Shown here piece after piece: positions 41,683 through 50,926 of a DNA stretch of 64,000 nt. Made by a program: the position numbers and the translations under genes. The stretch comes from Lachnospiraceae bacterium (GTDB lineage Bacteria; Bacillota; Clostridia; Lachnospirales; Lachnospiraceae). Below the pieces are notes generated by a model. The model made no database searches. It was given only the letters and a program-made list of their open reading frames with translations, and had not been told where the DNA came from. The DNA lies in NCBI GenBank assembly GCA_024681795.1, contig JAILAD010000078.1, forward strand, positions 62,001 to 126,000, in the 5' to 3' direction. Position 1 is the stretch's first letter. The number at the start of each line of letters is the position of its first letter.

Positions 41683-43923
41683 TTATAAAACACCTTTTAT
41701 GAAATGTCCGTTTGTATATTCATACGGAACATTTTCGGGAAGTTCCCCTTCTCTTCCCCGGGCAAATATATGATAAACGAATTCACAGTCCTTAGGATTT
41801 TCGTTTGTAAATCGTAACTGAAGTCCTGCCGAATCAAAGGAAAATAGATCCCGCATATGTTTATGCAGTGATAACGGCACGGAATTATATATGGTATTAT
41901 AGCATATTATCTCATTGCAGTGTGTGTAAATCGGAAAACAGGCCCCAAGCCGGTCGGTCAGTTTACGGAACCCTTCTGTTTTTCCGCATCTTCCGGTTGT
42001 GTTTAAAACACAGTTGGCAGTCTGCATAAGCGGAATTCTGCCGTAAATCATGATTTCATGATGATTATTATGAATTCCCCGTATTTCATTTTTGGACAAT
42101 TCCGGACTTAATGTATATGACCGGATGCGGTCTTTAAACAGTTCCGAAGAAAGCCCGTTGGCAATGTAAAATGAAAGATTGCCCCGGATTTCGCGGGTAC
42201 CGGTATTTCCGGACTCAAGAGCTTCTTCCGTAAGCTTTAAGGAATCAGGTTGTGAAACATAAAATCCTTTTATGTTTTCATACATTAAAGCTTTCCGGAT
42301 GTTTTCTTTATGTTTCACGACGTTTGCCGAGCGAATCACGGAAGGGAGGGAGACAAAATAACGCAGTTCTCCGTTATTCGTAAGAATATCCGAAATCTCC
42401 CTGCAGGAATCATTCTCAAAAAAGGAAAGCGGAAAACAGATTTCGTCGGTTTTGCTTAAAACCCCGGATAAGCGTTTGATCTGTTCCGTTGAGGAAACGA
42501 AGATAATAAAAGGCGTATTGTTATTCTTCTTTTTTATTTTATTATCATCCGTGCTTATATCGGATCTGCCGGGAAAACGGATCGTATTATCTTCCCTGAT
42601 TTCCCTGGATAAATATGCGTTACGTATTTCTTCAAGACAGAATTCCTCTGCTTTTCTTCTGAGCGCATTAATCTGTCCGACGGGAAGAAACGCTCCGTCG
42701 GAAAGGCTGCAGTCTTTTATTTCGAGGGAAAAATATCCGCTGCTGCTTTTTTGAAGCCTTTTTATGAGATCTTTTTCGGAAAGCTGGGCATTTTTTGCCG
42801 AGTCGACTATATCTCCGGTAACGGTCTTGCTCTTACCCTGCACTTCGAAATGAATTTTTGCTTCTTTTCCGATTTCAAATTCCGCTCCGGCAGGGATTTT
42901 TACGGGGATTTTATTTCTGCAGTAAGTATCGTTTAAATAACCGCAAAGGGAATCGTCCGTCTTATTGTAAGAAGGCGACTTGATGCTGACCATATTTCTG
43001 TTTTTGGATTTTTCGTAATATCCGTCCTGTAAATCGGTCCTTAGATAGAGGGATTTCAGTATTTCCAGATCTTTTTTGTCTGTTTTGTATTCGGATTTGT
43101 TTTGAAGACTGCAATAATAATCGATATATTTGCGGTAGATGCTGCTGACACCCGCGGCGTATGCCGCCGATTTCATCCTGCCCTCTATTTTGAAAGAAGA
43201 AATACCGGCATCAATTAATTTCGGAAGAATCTGAAGGGTACAGAGATCTTTTAAGGAAAGCAGGTATTCCTCATTCTTTTCTCCTTCCAGACAATAAGGC
43301 TGTCTGCAGGGACCGGCACATCTTCCCCTGTTACCGCTTCTGTTCCCCAGAAAAGAAGAAAACAGGCACTGTCCGGAATAACAATAACACATGGAACCGT
43401 GAATAAAACACTCCGTTTCGATACCGAGTGCATTGATTTCCCGGATTTCATCAAGCGATAATTCTCTTGCGGGAACAATTCGGGTCGCACCGAGTTTTTG
43501 CATCTCTTTTGCGCCCCATACGCTTGTAATACTCATCTGCGTTGATACGTGAACCGGTAATTCGGGAAATACATTCCGGATATATTGAAACACACCGAAA
43601 TCCTGCACGATGACGCCGTCAAGGCCGGCAAGATAAAACGGCTTCAGAAAATCAAACAGTTTTTTTAATTCTTCGTTTTTTGTCAGGGTATTTACGGTTA
43701 AATAGATTTTTTTACCGTGAACATGGGCATAAAGCAGTGCTTCAAGAATTTCTTCCTCCGAAAAATTTTTCGCATAGGCTCTGGCGCCGAACAGGTTTCC
43801 TGCCAGATAGACTGCGTCCGCACCGGCATTTACCGCACCTAAAAAAGCCTGAAAGTCTCCGGCAGGAGCAAGCAATTCAGGCATTTTTTTAACAGGCTGT
43901 TCGTTTTTTGTATTTTCGCTCAT
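41683..43923 (-). CDS. U32 family protein (RlhA/DUF3656-like)
   Basis: A 746-residue U32 protein. The peptidase U32 barrel begins MPELLAPAGDFQAFLGAVNAG and DAVYLAGNLFGARAYAKNF. The conserved cysteine region FIHGSMCYCYSGQC ... GNRGRCAGPCRQPY may hold an iron-sulfur cluster, and SFKIEGRMKS is a family signature. The C-terminal DUF3656-like region continues to residue 746. RlhA and TrhP, relatives, hydroxylate rRNA or tRNA using prephenate rather than cleaving peptides, so RNA modification is more likely than proteolysis. Transcribed with zapA. Confidence 0.88.
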   Translation of the reverse strand: MSENTKNEQPVKKMPELLAPAGDFQAFLGAVNAGADAVYLAGNLFGARAYAKNFSEEEILEALLYAHVHGKKIYLTVNTLTKNEELKKLFDFLKPFYLAGLDGVIVQDFGVFQYIRNVFPELPVHVSTQMSITSVWGAKEMQKLGATRIVPARELSLDEIREINALGIETECFIHGSMCYCYSGQCLFSSFLGNRSGNRGRCAGPCRQPYCLEGEKNEEYLLSLKDLCTLQILPKLIDAGISSFKIEGRMKSAAYAAGVSSIYRKYIDYYCSLQNKSEYKTDKKDLEILKSLYLRTDLQDGYYEKSKNRNMVSIKSPSYNKTDDSLCGYLNDTYCRNKIPVKIPAGAEFEIGKEAKIHFEVQGKSKTVTGDIVDSAKNAQLSEKDLIKRLQKSSSGYFSLEIKDCSLSDGAFLPVGQINALRRKAEEFCLEEIRNAYLSREIREDNTIRFPGRSDISTDDNKIKKKNNNTPFIIFVSSTEQIKRLSGVLSKTDEICFPLSFFENDSCREISDILTNNGELRYFVSLPSVIRSANVVKHKENIRKALMYENIKGFYVSQPDSLKLTEEALESGNTGTREIRGNLSFYIANGLSSELFKDRIRSYTLSPELSKNEIRGIHNNHHEIMIYGRIPLMQTANCVLNTTGRCGKTEGFRKLTDRLGACFPIYTHCNEIICYNTIYNSVPLSLHKHMRDLFSFDSAGLQLRFTNENPKDCEFVYHIFARGREGELPENVPYEYTNGHFIKGVL

Positions 43924-43927
43924 TCGA

Positions 43928-44350
43928 TTAAGCCTTGCTGTCTTTTCGGTCGCGTTCTTTCAATTCGGTTTCCAGTCGAATGATTTTCTTTTCTTTTTCC
44001 GCAAGATCTGATTTTAATGTATTTAAGCTCTTTTCCTGATTGTCCAGTTTAATCTGGGTGGAAATCAGCTGATGCTTAATATTGCATAAATCATCTTCTC
44101 TGCTTTTTAATTCGTCTTCCAGTAAAGAGATCTGATTTTTTGCTTTAAAATAATCATCCGCAACATTAAACTGCAAAAGGAGATTCTGATAGTCAAGCGT
44201 AAGTCTTCGGAAGCCGTCGTCCTTGTTGAAATCATTATATTTTCCGTTTAAATAAGTAGCTACTTTCTGTAAGTATTCTTCACTTTCGTAACCGCTTATG
44301 GTAAAGACTTTTCCGCCTACAATTACTTCGGTATCGATTTTAGATGACAT
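43928..44350 (-). CDS. zapA: cell division protein ZapA
   Basis: A 140-residue ZapA. The N-terminal domain (about 1-70; TEVIVGGKVFTISGYESEEYL and QKVATYLNGKYND) is typical, followed by a coiled coil from about 70 to the end (ISLLEDELKSREDDLCNIKHQL). The tail is longer than in Bacillus ZapA. ZapA bundles FtsZ filaments at the division site, and the cell-division character fits the FtsW/PBP genes downstream. It has a clear promoter. Confidence 0.92.
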   Translation of the reverse strand: MSSKIDTEVIVGGKVFTISGYESEEYLQKVATYLNGKYNDFNKDDGFRRLTLDYQNLLLQFNVADDYFKAKNQISLLEDELKSREDDLCNIKHQLISTQIKLDNQEKSLNTLKSDLAEKEKKIIRLETELKERDRKDSKA

Positions 44351-44417
44351 ATCTTTTTCCTCCGAATCCGATCAATTTATATAAATCGGTTATTCTTTCG
44401 TATTACTGATTTATTCA

Positions 44418-44445
44418 GGTTTATGAATGGATTATATGATAAACC
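44418..44445. repeat. inverted repeat in the zapA leader
   Basis: GGTTTAT (44418-44424) and ATAAACC (44439-44445) are perfect inverted copies with a 14-base loop, between the zapA promoter and the ATG. It could be the end of ruvB-side structure or a leader hairpin; no function shown. Confidence 0.4.
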
Positions 44446-44454
44446 GACAACAAT

Positions 44455-44483
44455 ATTATACATAAATAAACATACTCATTCAA
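44455..44483 (-). promoter_or_regulatory. zapA promoter
   Basis: Minus strand: TTGAAT (44478-44483), 17-base spacer, TATAAT (44455-44460), just beyond the ruvB stop codon. It separates the ruv genes from the zapA-U32-FtsW-PBP-CheX-CheY run. Confidence 0.7.
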
Positions 44484-44494
44484 TACCGCAAAAC

Positions 44495-45493
44495 TTATTC
44501 TTTGTATTCCAGACGGAAATGTGCATACGCTTCTTTTGTGACAACTCTTCCCCTCGGAGTCCTGGTCAGAAGCCCGTTTTTCATCAGATACGGTTCGTAA
44601 ACATCCTCAATCGTTCCGGCATCCTCGCCGATTGTTGCGGCCAGTGTTTCCAGACCTACCGGGCCTCCGTCGAATTTCTCAATCATGGTAAGCAGCATGC
44701 TTCTGTCGATATGATCAAGACCGAGTTTGTCTACATCGAGCATGTCCAGGGCTTCATTTGCAACTTTCAGTGTAATGACACCGTCTGCACAGACCATGGC
44801 ATAATCGCGAACTCTTTTTAAAATACGATTTGCAAGTCTGGGGGTTCCTCTGCTTCTTCTTGCCATTTCCAATGCCCCGTCTTTATCCGTTTCAATTCCG
44901 AGTTTTTTTGCGGAGTTTAAGATAATCAGCGACAGTTCTTCCGGCGTATAGAATTCCAGACGGTGAATCAGGCCGAAACGGTCCCTTAACGGCGCGGTCA
45001 GCATTCCGGCTCTTGTTGTCGCACCGATCAGCGTAAAATGAGGCAGATCGAGCCGGACGGATTTGGCGTTCGGTCCGTCGCCGATCATAATGTCGATGCA
45101 GTAATCTTCCATAGCCGGGTATAATACCTCTTCCACCTGTCTGTTTAAACGATGGATTTCGTCGATAAAGAGAATATCCCCTTCGGATAACATATTTAAA
45201 ATTGCTGCAATATCACCCGGTTTGTCAATTGCGGGTCCGGAAGTTACTTTGATGTTTACTCCCATTTCATTGGCAAGAATGGTTGCGAGTGTGGTCTTCC
45301 CGAGACCCGGAGGACCGTACAGTAAAATGTGGTCAAGCGGCTCCTCCCGCATTTTTGCGGCATTGATTGTGATATTTAAAGATTCCTTGATTTTGCTTTG
45401 GCCGATATAATCTTTTAATCTTACCGGTCTTAAGGATTTATCAAGTATTTTGTCCTCGTTTGTTATTTTACTTTCAATTACTCTTCCGGCCAT
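44495..45493 (-). CDS. ruvB: Holliday junction branch migration helicase RuvB
   Basis: A 332-residue AAA+ motor. Walker [20 protein letters not shown], Walker [17 protein letters not shown], sensor 1 region [20 protein letters not shown], and C-terminal winged helix ending [12 protein letters not shown]. It drives branch migration with RuvA, encoded 12 bases upstream. No RuvC or SOS box was seen here. Confidence 0.98.
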   Translation of the reverse strand: MAGRVIESKITNEDKILDKSLRPVRLKDYIGQSKIKESLNITINAAKMREEPLDHILLYGPPGLGKTTLATILANEMGVNIKVTSGPAIDKPGDIAAILNMLSEGDILFIDEIHRLNRQVEEVLYPAMEDYCIDIMIGDGPNAKSVRLDLPHFTLIGATTRAGMLTAPLRDRFGLIHRLEFYTPEELSLIILNSAKKLGIETDKDGALEMARRSRGTPRLANRILKRVRDYAMVCADGVITLKVANEALDMLDVDKLGLDHIDRSMLLTMIEKFDGGPVGLETLAATIGEDAGTIEDVYEPYLMKNGLLTRTPRGRVVTKEAYAHFRLEYKE

Positions 45494-45504
45494 TTTTCTC
45501 CTCG

Positions 45505-46131
45505 TTACAGAAACATCACGTTTTTCAGTGCAATTTTAATCAGTTCTTCTGCGGTAAGTCCTTCTTTTTCTTCAACCATATCCACGGCCTTTTCCGCATT
45601 TGCCCTGGAATATCCGAGATTCACGAGTGCCGTGATGCATTCCGTTTCCGCAATTCCGTAAGTTTTGGTTTGTTTCGGATTTCCGGCAGTATCTTTCTTT
45701 TCCGAAACTTTTCCGAGCGTCGTAAAATCAATTTTCATTTTATCTTTCAGATCATTGATGATTCTTCCGGCGGTTTTCTGGCCGATACCGGGTGTTTTTG
45801 CGATGGTTTTGGCGTCCCCGGTTGCAATTGCAACTCTGATATCTTCCGTGCCGATGCTGGCAATCATGGCCTGTGCGCTCTTCGGTCCGACTCCGTTTAC
45901 GGAAATCAGGGTTTTAAACAGCTCCAGTTCTTCTTTTGAGAGAAAACCGAACAGAATGAATTTATCTTCTCCGACCGAGGTGTACGTATAGAATTTAACG
46001 GCGGTACCGACCGGAGGAAGTTCGAGAAGGGAGGAATCGTAAACATGAATATTGTATCCGATTCCGTTTACGTTCACGATGACAACATCAGGTTCGGAAT
46101 CAGCAAGGATTCCGTCAAAAAAAGCATACAT
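45505..46131 (-). CDS. ruvA: Holliday junction branch migration protein RuvA
   Basis: A 208-residue RuvA. The N-terminal OB domain begins [26 protein letters not shown]; the HhH region is at about 70-140 ([36 protein letters not shown]); the C-terminal UBA-like domain ([17 protein letters not shown]) binds RuvB. It forms the tetramer that holds four-way junctions. Pairs with ruvB downstream. Confidence 0.97.
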   Translation of the reverse strand: MYAFFDGILADSEPDVVIVNVNGIGYNIHVYDSSLLELPPVGTAVKFYTYTSVGEDKFILFGFLSKEELELFKTLISVNGVGPKSAQAMIASIGTEDIRVAIATGDAKTIAKTPGIGQKTAGRIINDLKDKMKIDFTTLGKVSEKKDTAGNPKQTKTYGIAETECITALVNLGYSRANAEKAVDMVEEKEGLTAEELIKIALKNVMFL

Positions 46132-46134
46132 AAA

Positions 46135-46665
46135 TCAAACTCCTTTTTCGGTTTTTATGATTTTTTTCAACGTCGGATAAAGCAGTTTTGACAGTAATCC
46201 GGTTACCGATCCGGCGGCAAGTCCGAAAACGACGAGAACCGGAACATAAAATATAATTCCGGGAAGTCTTGTTACTAAAAATGCGATAAGAATCTGTCCG
46301 ATATTATGAAAAAGTCCTCCGAGCATTCCGATTCCGACAGGCGAAAACACTTCGTTTTTTCTGTACAATAATATCATAATCAAAAGACTGAATGCTGCCC
46401 CGGTAACGGAATACAGAAACGAATACATACTTCCGAAAAGCAATGAAGACAGAATAATCCTTGTAAGATTGATTATTACAGCCTCCGCAGGTCCGTAAAG
46501 ATACAAAATCAAAAGAATAAATCCGTTTGCAAGTCCTAATTTGATTCCGGGCGCAAAGGTAAATGTGGGAATGATATTTTCCACGTAAGAAATAATCATT
46601 GCAAAACTTAAAAGCAGACTGAGATATGCAATTTTATGAAAACTTTTTTTCGGTTTCGGCTTCAA
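46135..46665 (-). CDS. Gx transporter family protein
   Basis: A 176-residue polytopic membrane protein with about five helices, of the Gx transporter family (related to ECF S-components and once annotated as heptaprenyl diphosphate synthase component I). The family segment FAPGIKLGLANGFILLILYLYGP is clear, as is GMLGGLFHNIGQILIAFLV. Substrate unknown. It follows the NusG-domain-II gene by 2 bases, a frequent association. Confidence 0.88.
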   Translation of the reverse strand: MKPKPKKSFHKIAYLSLLLSFAMIISYVENIIPTFTFAPGIKLGLANGFILLILYLYGPAEAVIINLTRIILSSLLFGSMYSFLYSVTGAAFSLLIMILLYRKNEVFSPVGIGMLGGLFHNIGQILIAFLVTRLPGIIFYVPVLVVFGLAAGSVTGLLSKLLYPTLKKIIKTEKGV

Positions 46666-46667
46666 TT

Positions 46668-47000
46668 CTATTCAGACTCCAGAATTACGGAAAGTTTGTG
46701 AGGAAGACAGATAATGGAATCTCCGGTTTTGGATATTGGGGCCGAATGTACGCAAATCTGATTGGCGCAATCTGCTTCCGATACGGTTGCTTTTCCGTCT
46801 TTGATTTCGAGTATGTTATAATGACCGCCTTCGGTTTCAATTCTTTGGGTAATATCCTCATCCATAGAAAAACGATAACGTTCCGCTCCGTTTTCATAAA
46901 CCACACATATCACAGCTTTCGGTTTCATCAGAAAAAACAATACACAGGAAAGCGTCCCGATGCCGAGAATGATAAGCAAAATGATATCGCCTTTTTTCAT
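46668..47000 (-). CDS. NusG domain II-containing membrane-anchored protein
   Basis: A 110-residue protein with an N-terminal membrane helix (about 5-24) and an extracytoplasmic NusG domain II-like fold. The conserved cysteine pair is in ADCANQICVHSAPISKTGDSIICLPHKL. Such proteins often accompany Gx transporters and Rnf or redox genes, suggesting a redox or transport accessory function, which is inference. It starts 3 bases after ilvN ends. Confidence 0.88.
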   Translation of the reverse strand: MKKGDIILLIILGIGTLSCVLFFLMKPKAVICVVYENGAERYRFSMDEDITQRIETEGGHYNILEIKDGKATVSEADCANQICVHSAPISKTGDSIICLPHKLSVILESE

Positions 47001-47003
47001 TCC

Positions 47004-47489
47004 TTATTCCCCTTCCGAGCATTTCGGCATGGCAAGAGTCCCGGTTCTGGAAATTTCCGCAATATTGAATTTGCGAAGCATGGATAAGAGTTTTTCTATC
47101 CGGTCTGGCGTATCGCACAATGTAATAATCATATGTGTAGCGGTTGCATCCACGATATCCGCTTTTAAGAATTCGCAGATTTCCATAAGTTCTCTTCTTT
47201 CCTGGGAAGCATATTTTATTTTCAATAAAATGACTTCCCTGCAGATTGCATTTTCTTCGGAAAACGTCCGAACCTTGATGACGTCCAGCTTTTTATTCAG
47301 CTGCTTTTCTATCTGTTCCAAAGTATGTTTCGTTCCGGTACTGACAATAGTCATGTTGGAGACGGTTTTATCCTGCGTTTCTCCGACGGTAAGGGAATCA
47401 ATGTTATATGATCTTCTTGAGAATAAACCGGCTACTTTGCTGAGTACACCGGATCTGTTTTCCACCCATACGGAATATATACGTTTCAT
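47004..47489 (-). CDS. ilvN: acetolactate synthase small subunit IlvN
   Basis: A 161-residue regulatory subunit. The ACT domain (about 2-75; YSVWVENRSGVLSKVAGLFSRRSYNIDSL) binds valine for feedback, and the C-terminal domain (about 80-160) activates the catalytic subunit. Length is normal. Directly downstream of ilvB. Confidence 0.96.
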   Translation of the reverse strand: MKRIYSVWVENRSGVLSKVAGLFSRRSYNIDSLTVGETQDKTVSNMTIVSTGTKHTLEQIEKQLNKKLDVIKVRTFSEENAICREVILLKIKYASQERRELMEICEFLKADIVDATATHMIITLCDTPDRIEKLLSMLRKFNIAEISRTGTLAMPKCSEGE

Positions 47490-47552
47490 TCTGCAATCCT
47501 CGTTTAAGTTGAACTCCGAATCAATGTATTAATATATTGCAAACCTGCGTCT

Positions 47553-49172
47553 TTAATTCGCAGTAAAGGCATCCGCATCAATATCGGTTTGTGCAATGAG
47601 CATGCCTTTCCGGGAAAGAATCTTTTTTACGGATTCCGTAATTTCATTGTTGGCCGAAATTCTCATAAAAGGAATTCCGTATGCTTTTGCAATCAGGGAA
47701 TAATCGGGAAGATTCATTAAATCCACCATATTGTAGCGGTTTTCGTAATGCGTATGCTGATACTCCCGAATCATTCCGAGACACCTGTTATCCATAATAA
47801 TAATTTTAATATTACAATTCAGTAAAGAGGCTACCGATAATTCTCCCAAAACCATCTGTATGGCACCGTCGCCGACGGTACAGATGATCTGCCTGCCGGG
47901 TGCCGCAAGTGATGCTCCGATTGCGGCCGGCAGGGAATACCCCATGGTTCCCATTCCGCCCGATGTCAGAAAATGACCGGATTTTACGACATAATTGCCG
48001 CAGGAATAAATCTGATTTTGACCGACATCCGCAACATATACCGCATCTTCGTCAAGAGCGAGCGACAATTCTTTGATAAAAGCATTCGGATCCACATATT
48101 TCGCGGTACTTTCCGTTTTTTCGTCTCTGGTTTTGCTGTAATAAACGAGCCGGTCGAGCCATTCTTTAAAATCACAGGATAATTCGGCACGGTTTAATTC
48201 TTCAAAAATTGCCTTTGCATCTCCCACAATCGGAATGGACGGTCCGGCGTTCTTCCCTATTTCTGCAGGGTCCACATCGATATGTACAAGGATTTTATCT
48301 TTCGTAATCAAATCGGGCTGGCTTACCGCACGGTCAGCAACTCTTGCACCCACCATGATTAACACATCCGATTCGTTCATTGCCCTGTTTGCATATTTTT
48401 TTCCGTTATTCCCTACCATTCCGATATATAACGGATGTTCCGAAGGCATAACCCCGATTCCCATCATGGTGGAAACAACGGGCAAATTGTATTTTTCCGC
48501 AAAAGCAGTAACTTCATTTTGTGCCCCGGATGAAATAACTCCTCCGCCGACGCAGAGAATCGGCCTTTTGGCTTCCGACAGAACTTTTAACACTTTTTTG
48601 ATCTGAACGGCATGGCCTTTTACGGTGGGCTTATAGGTACGAAGCATAACTTTGTCAATCTTTGTAAAATCACCGCCGAAAGCATTCTGGATATCAATCG
48701 GCATATCAATTAAAACAGGCCCTTTCCTGCCCGTGGAAGCAATATAAAAAGCCTCCTTCATGATCCTGGGAATATCCTTGGCAGCGCGAACCGAATAAGA
48801 ATATTTTACAAAAGATTCACATGCACCGATAATATCCGCTTCCTGAAACATATCGGAACCGATTTGTTCACACGGAACCTGCCCTGTAATACAGATTATG
48901 GGGATGCTGTCTGCAAATGCCGTTGCAATGGCCGTGATTAAATTAGTGGCACCGGGGCCTGAAGAAACCGCAACCACTCCGGGTTTTCCGGATACTCTCG
49001 CATATCCGTTTGCGGCATGGCCGGCATTTTGCTCGTTACGCATCAGAATACCCTTGATTTTACTCCTTGAAAGAGAATCAAAAAACGGACAGATGGACAC
49101 TCCGGGATATCCGAAAACATATTCAGTATTTTCCGCCTCTAAGGCTTTTACTATTAATTCCGCACCGTTCAT
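47553..49172 (-). CDS. ilvB: acetolactate synthase large subunit IlvB (divergent)
   Basis: A 539-residue thiamine-diphosphate enzyme, first step of branched-chain amino acid synthesis. Cofactor site: GDGAIQMVLGELSVASLLN with IIMDNRCLGMIREYQ, and the activating Glu in MRNEQNAGHAANGYARVSG. Compared with textbook IlvB (VFGYPGGAILP, RHEQGA), it reads VFGYPGVSICPFFDSL and RNEQNAG, so it is a divergent member. The following ilvN supports the acetolactate role over other ThDP enzymes. No T-box leader is seen upstream. Confidence 0.9.
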   Translation of the reverse strand: MNGAELIVKALEAENTEYVFGYPGVSICPFFDSLSRSKIKGILMRNEQNAGHAANGYARVSGKPGVVAVSSGPGATNLITAIATAFADSIPIICITGQVPCEQIGSDMFQEADIIGACESFVKYSYSVRAAKDIPRIMKEAFYIASTGRKGPVLIDMPIDIQNAFGGDFTKIDKVMLRTYKPTVKGHAVQIKKVLKVLSEAKRPILCVGGGVISSGAQNEVTAFAEKYNLPVVSTMMGIGVMPSEHPLYIGMVGNNGKKYANRAMNESDVLIMVGARVADRAVSQPDLITKDKILVHIDVDPAEIGKNAGPSIPIVGDAKAIFEELNRAELSCDFKEWLDRLVYYSKTRDEKTESTAKYVDPNAFIKELSLALDEDAVYVADVGQNQIYSCGNYVVKSGHFLTSGGMGTMGYSLPAAIGASLAAPGRQIICTVGDGAIQMVLGELSVASLLNCNIKIIIMDNRCLGMIREYQHTHYENRYNMVDLMNLPDYSLIAKAYGIPFMRISANNEITESVKKILSRKGMLIAQTDIDADAFTAN

Positions 49173-49182
49173 TTCAATATCC

Positions 49183-49641
49183 TTAATTTCCGTTATTTTG
49201 TAATGCTACGCCGACATTTTTAATCTCGGTTACGGCGTTTCCGTATGAAAGTTTTGCATTGGAAAGAGCCATTTCATCCACTTTCTCACCTTCCAATGCT
49301 TTATGATAATATTCCGTTGCTTCCGCCATGAATGCAGAGGCATTTTGAGCATGTTCTTTTGCTTCGGGAGCCTCTGCGGGAACCGGTAATTCGGCAAATG
49401 CTTTAAAATCCCTGTTCATATCGTCCAAAATCGCCAGAAGCTCGTCCGATGCATTTTTATCTTTGGCATCAATGCGGTTTATTTTGGCATCATAAGAAAC
49501 AAGTTTATTGTAAAAATTATTTACCTCGGAGATATATACGTCATTCTTATTGTTTTTTGTACATCCGCAAAGTATAAGCGGAAACACAAAAAGAACTGCC
49601 GTAATTATCATAACAATTGATTGTTTTATACTCTTATGCAT
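49183..49641 (-). CDS. putative lipoprotein
   Basis: A 152-residue protein with a lipoprotein signal: basic start, hydrophobic core IVMIITAVLFVFPLILCGC with the lipobox Cys (LCGC) at about residue 27. The mature part is helical (NNFYNKLVSYDAKINRIDAKD ... HAQNASAFMAEATEYYHKAL), possibly a small helical bundle. No domain recognised. It starts the run leading into ilvB 11 bases away. Confidence 0.8.
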   Translation of the reverse strand: MHKSIKQSIVMIITAVLFVFPLILCGCTKNNKNDVYISEVNNFYNKLVSYDAKINRIDAKDKNASDELLAILDDMNRDFKAFAELPVPAEAPEAKEHAQNASAFMAEATEYYHKALEGEKVDEMALSNAKLSYGNAVTEIKNVGVALQNNGN

Positions 49642-49726
49642 ATTCGGTTCCCTTTTTTCCGGATTTGTTAATGTTGTAAAACGGATTAAAATATCAAAAC
49701 CGTTTGTAAACGTATTGATATAAAAT

Positions 49727-49757
49727 GAGTAGGGACGGCAATGGGCAATCCCTACTC
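49727..49757. terminator. terminator after the small membrane-protein gene
   Basis: GAGTAGGGA (49727-49735) and TCCCTACTC (49749-49757) are perfect inverted copies. The minus-strand transcript then runs into ATTTTAT; the plus side also has TTTTAT. Confidence 0.75.
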
Positions 49758-49791
49758 TTTTATTCCATCCCTATGGAATTACATCAAATCA

Positions 49792-50055
49792 TTACTTGTT
49801 GAACCAGTCAACCTCGCCGAAGATAGGAAGCTTGTAATCTTCATCACCCTTTGCAATGTTAACGATAGCCATAATGGTAAAGATTGTACCTGCGATATAA
49901 CCGATGCAGGGAATACACCAAACAATGGCAAGAATAAGACCCTGTGTCATAAGTCTGGTTCCGAGTACTTCTTTCTGATCTTTAAAATTAAAGAAAGCAA
50001 TCAGCCAGAAAATAAATCCACAATGTAAGAAAATCTGCGCAGTTTTTTTGTTCAT
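49792..50055 (-). CDS. small two-helix membrane protein
   Basis: An 87-residue protein from the ATG at 50055, with GGAGG upstream; an in-frame codon at 50103 is rejected. Two or three hydrophobic helices (IFLHCGFIFWLIAFF, LMTQGLILAIVWCIPCIGYIAG, TIFTIMAIVNIA) and a short acidic tail (YKLPIFGEVDWFNK). It resembles small DUF4870-like membrane proteins. It has a strong promoter with a palindrome in the spacer and its own terminator, so it is an independent unit. Confidence 0.78.
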   Translation of the reverse strand: MNKKTAQIFLHCGFIFWLIAFFNFKDQKEVLGTRLMTQGLILAIVWCIPCIGYIAGTIFTIMAIVNIAKGDEDYKLPIFGEVDWFNK

Positions 50056-50115
50056 TTCAAAAATTCCTCCTTGTATACATGCCTTCAATTTTCCGGATAA
50101 CAAAACTACATTTCA

Positions 50116-50144
50116 ATAATATACACAAAATGTTGTGCTGTCAA
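50116..50144 (-). promoter_or_regulatory. strong promoter of the small membrane-protein gene with spacer palindrome
   Basis: Minus strand: TTGACA (50139-50144), 17-base spacer, TATTAT (50116-50121). The spacer contains CACAA-AATG-TTGTG (50124-50137), a perfect 5-bp inverted repeat, a possible operator. Confidence 0.75.
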
Positions 50145-50219
50145 TACTTCCATGCACAATTCAGGAAATAAAAATTTAAGATTTTTTTACCGATTAAAAC
50201 TTTAAAGCAGTAAATTATT

Positions 50220-50894
50220 TTACAGAGCATATTTTTCCACAATATGTTCCGGATCCTTGAAAATATGATTCGACGGAACATAGCCTCTTACGGAGGATGT
50301 CGGATAAATATTGGTATTTCTGCCGATTACGGTTCCGGGATTCAAAACGCTGTGGCAGCCGACTTCCACATGATCTCCGAGCATTGCACCGAATTTCTTA
50401 AGGCCGGTCTCAATCTGCTCGTCTTTATTCTTTACGACTACCAGGGTTTTGTCACTTTTTACGTTGGAGGTTACGGCGCCTGCACCCATATGGGACTTAT
50501 AGCCGAGAACGGAATCCCCGACATAATTGTAGTGAGGAACCTGCACGTTATTAAAAAGGATTACGTTTTTTAACTCGGTTGAATTTCCGACAACGCAGTT
50601 TTTTCCGATAATTGCATTTCCTCTGATGAATGCGCCCGGTCTTACTTCAGTATCCTCATCGATGATACAGGGACCGAGAATGGTTGCACTCGGATAAATC
50701 TTTGCACTTTTGGCAATCCAGATATGATCTTCTCTTTTTTCAAAACGGTCTGCGGGAAGGGATTCTCCGAGCTTTAAGATAAAGGTTTTAATCTCCGGAA
50801 GTACTTCCCAGGGATATGTCTTTCCTTCAAAAATTTCTGCTGCATTCGTCTCTTCCAGATTGTAGAGATTTTTAATCATTAATACTTCTGACAT
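50220..50894 (-). CDS. left-handed beta-helix acyltransferase/nucleotidyltransferase-like protein (GlmU-type C-terminal fold)
   Basis: A 224-residue protein made mostly of hexapeptide repeats (ATILGPCIIDEDTEVRPGAFIRGNAIIGKNCVVGN, GAGAVTSNVKSD, VGCHSVLNPGTVIGRNTNIYP). GAGAVTSN and the repeat arrangement match the C-terminal acetyltransferase part of GlmU-like proteins; no N-terminal uridylyltransferase domain is present. It is probably a nucleotide-sugar acyltransferase acting in envelope biosynthesis. Substrate not determined. Transcribed with topB. Confidence 0.82.
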   Translation of the reverse strand: MSEVLMIKNLYNLEETNAAEIFEGKTYPWEVLPEIKTFILKLGESLPADRFEKREDHIWIAKSAKIYPSATILGPCIIDEDTEVRPGAFIRGNAIIGKNCVVGNSTELKNVILFNNVQVPHYNYVGDSVLGYKSHMGAGAVTSNVKSDKTLVVVKNKDEQIETGLKKFGAMLGDHVEVGCHSVLNPGTVIGRNTNIYPTSSVRGYVPSNHIFKDPEHIVEKYAL

Positions 50895-50926
50895 TTTGAA
50901 TTCCTCTCTTTCTTATTATTGTAATG

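Noticed and set aside
46960-47532. 190-residue open frame opposite ilvN
   Set aside because: Fully overlaps ilvN on the other strand; composition is that of a shadow frame.
49642-49726. T-box or other leader before the ilv genes
   Set aside because: No T-box sequence, long leader or terminator-antiterminator pair was seen upstream of the lipoprotein-ilvB run.
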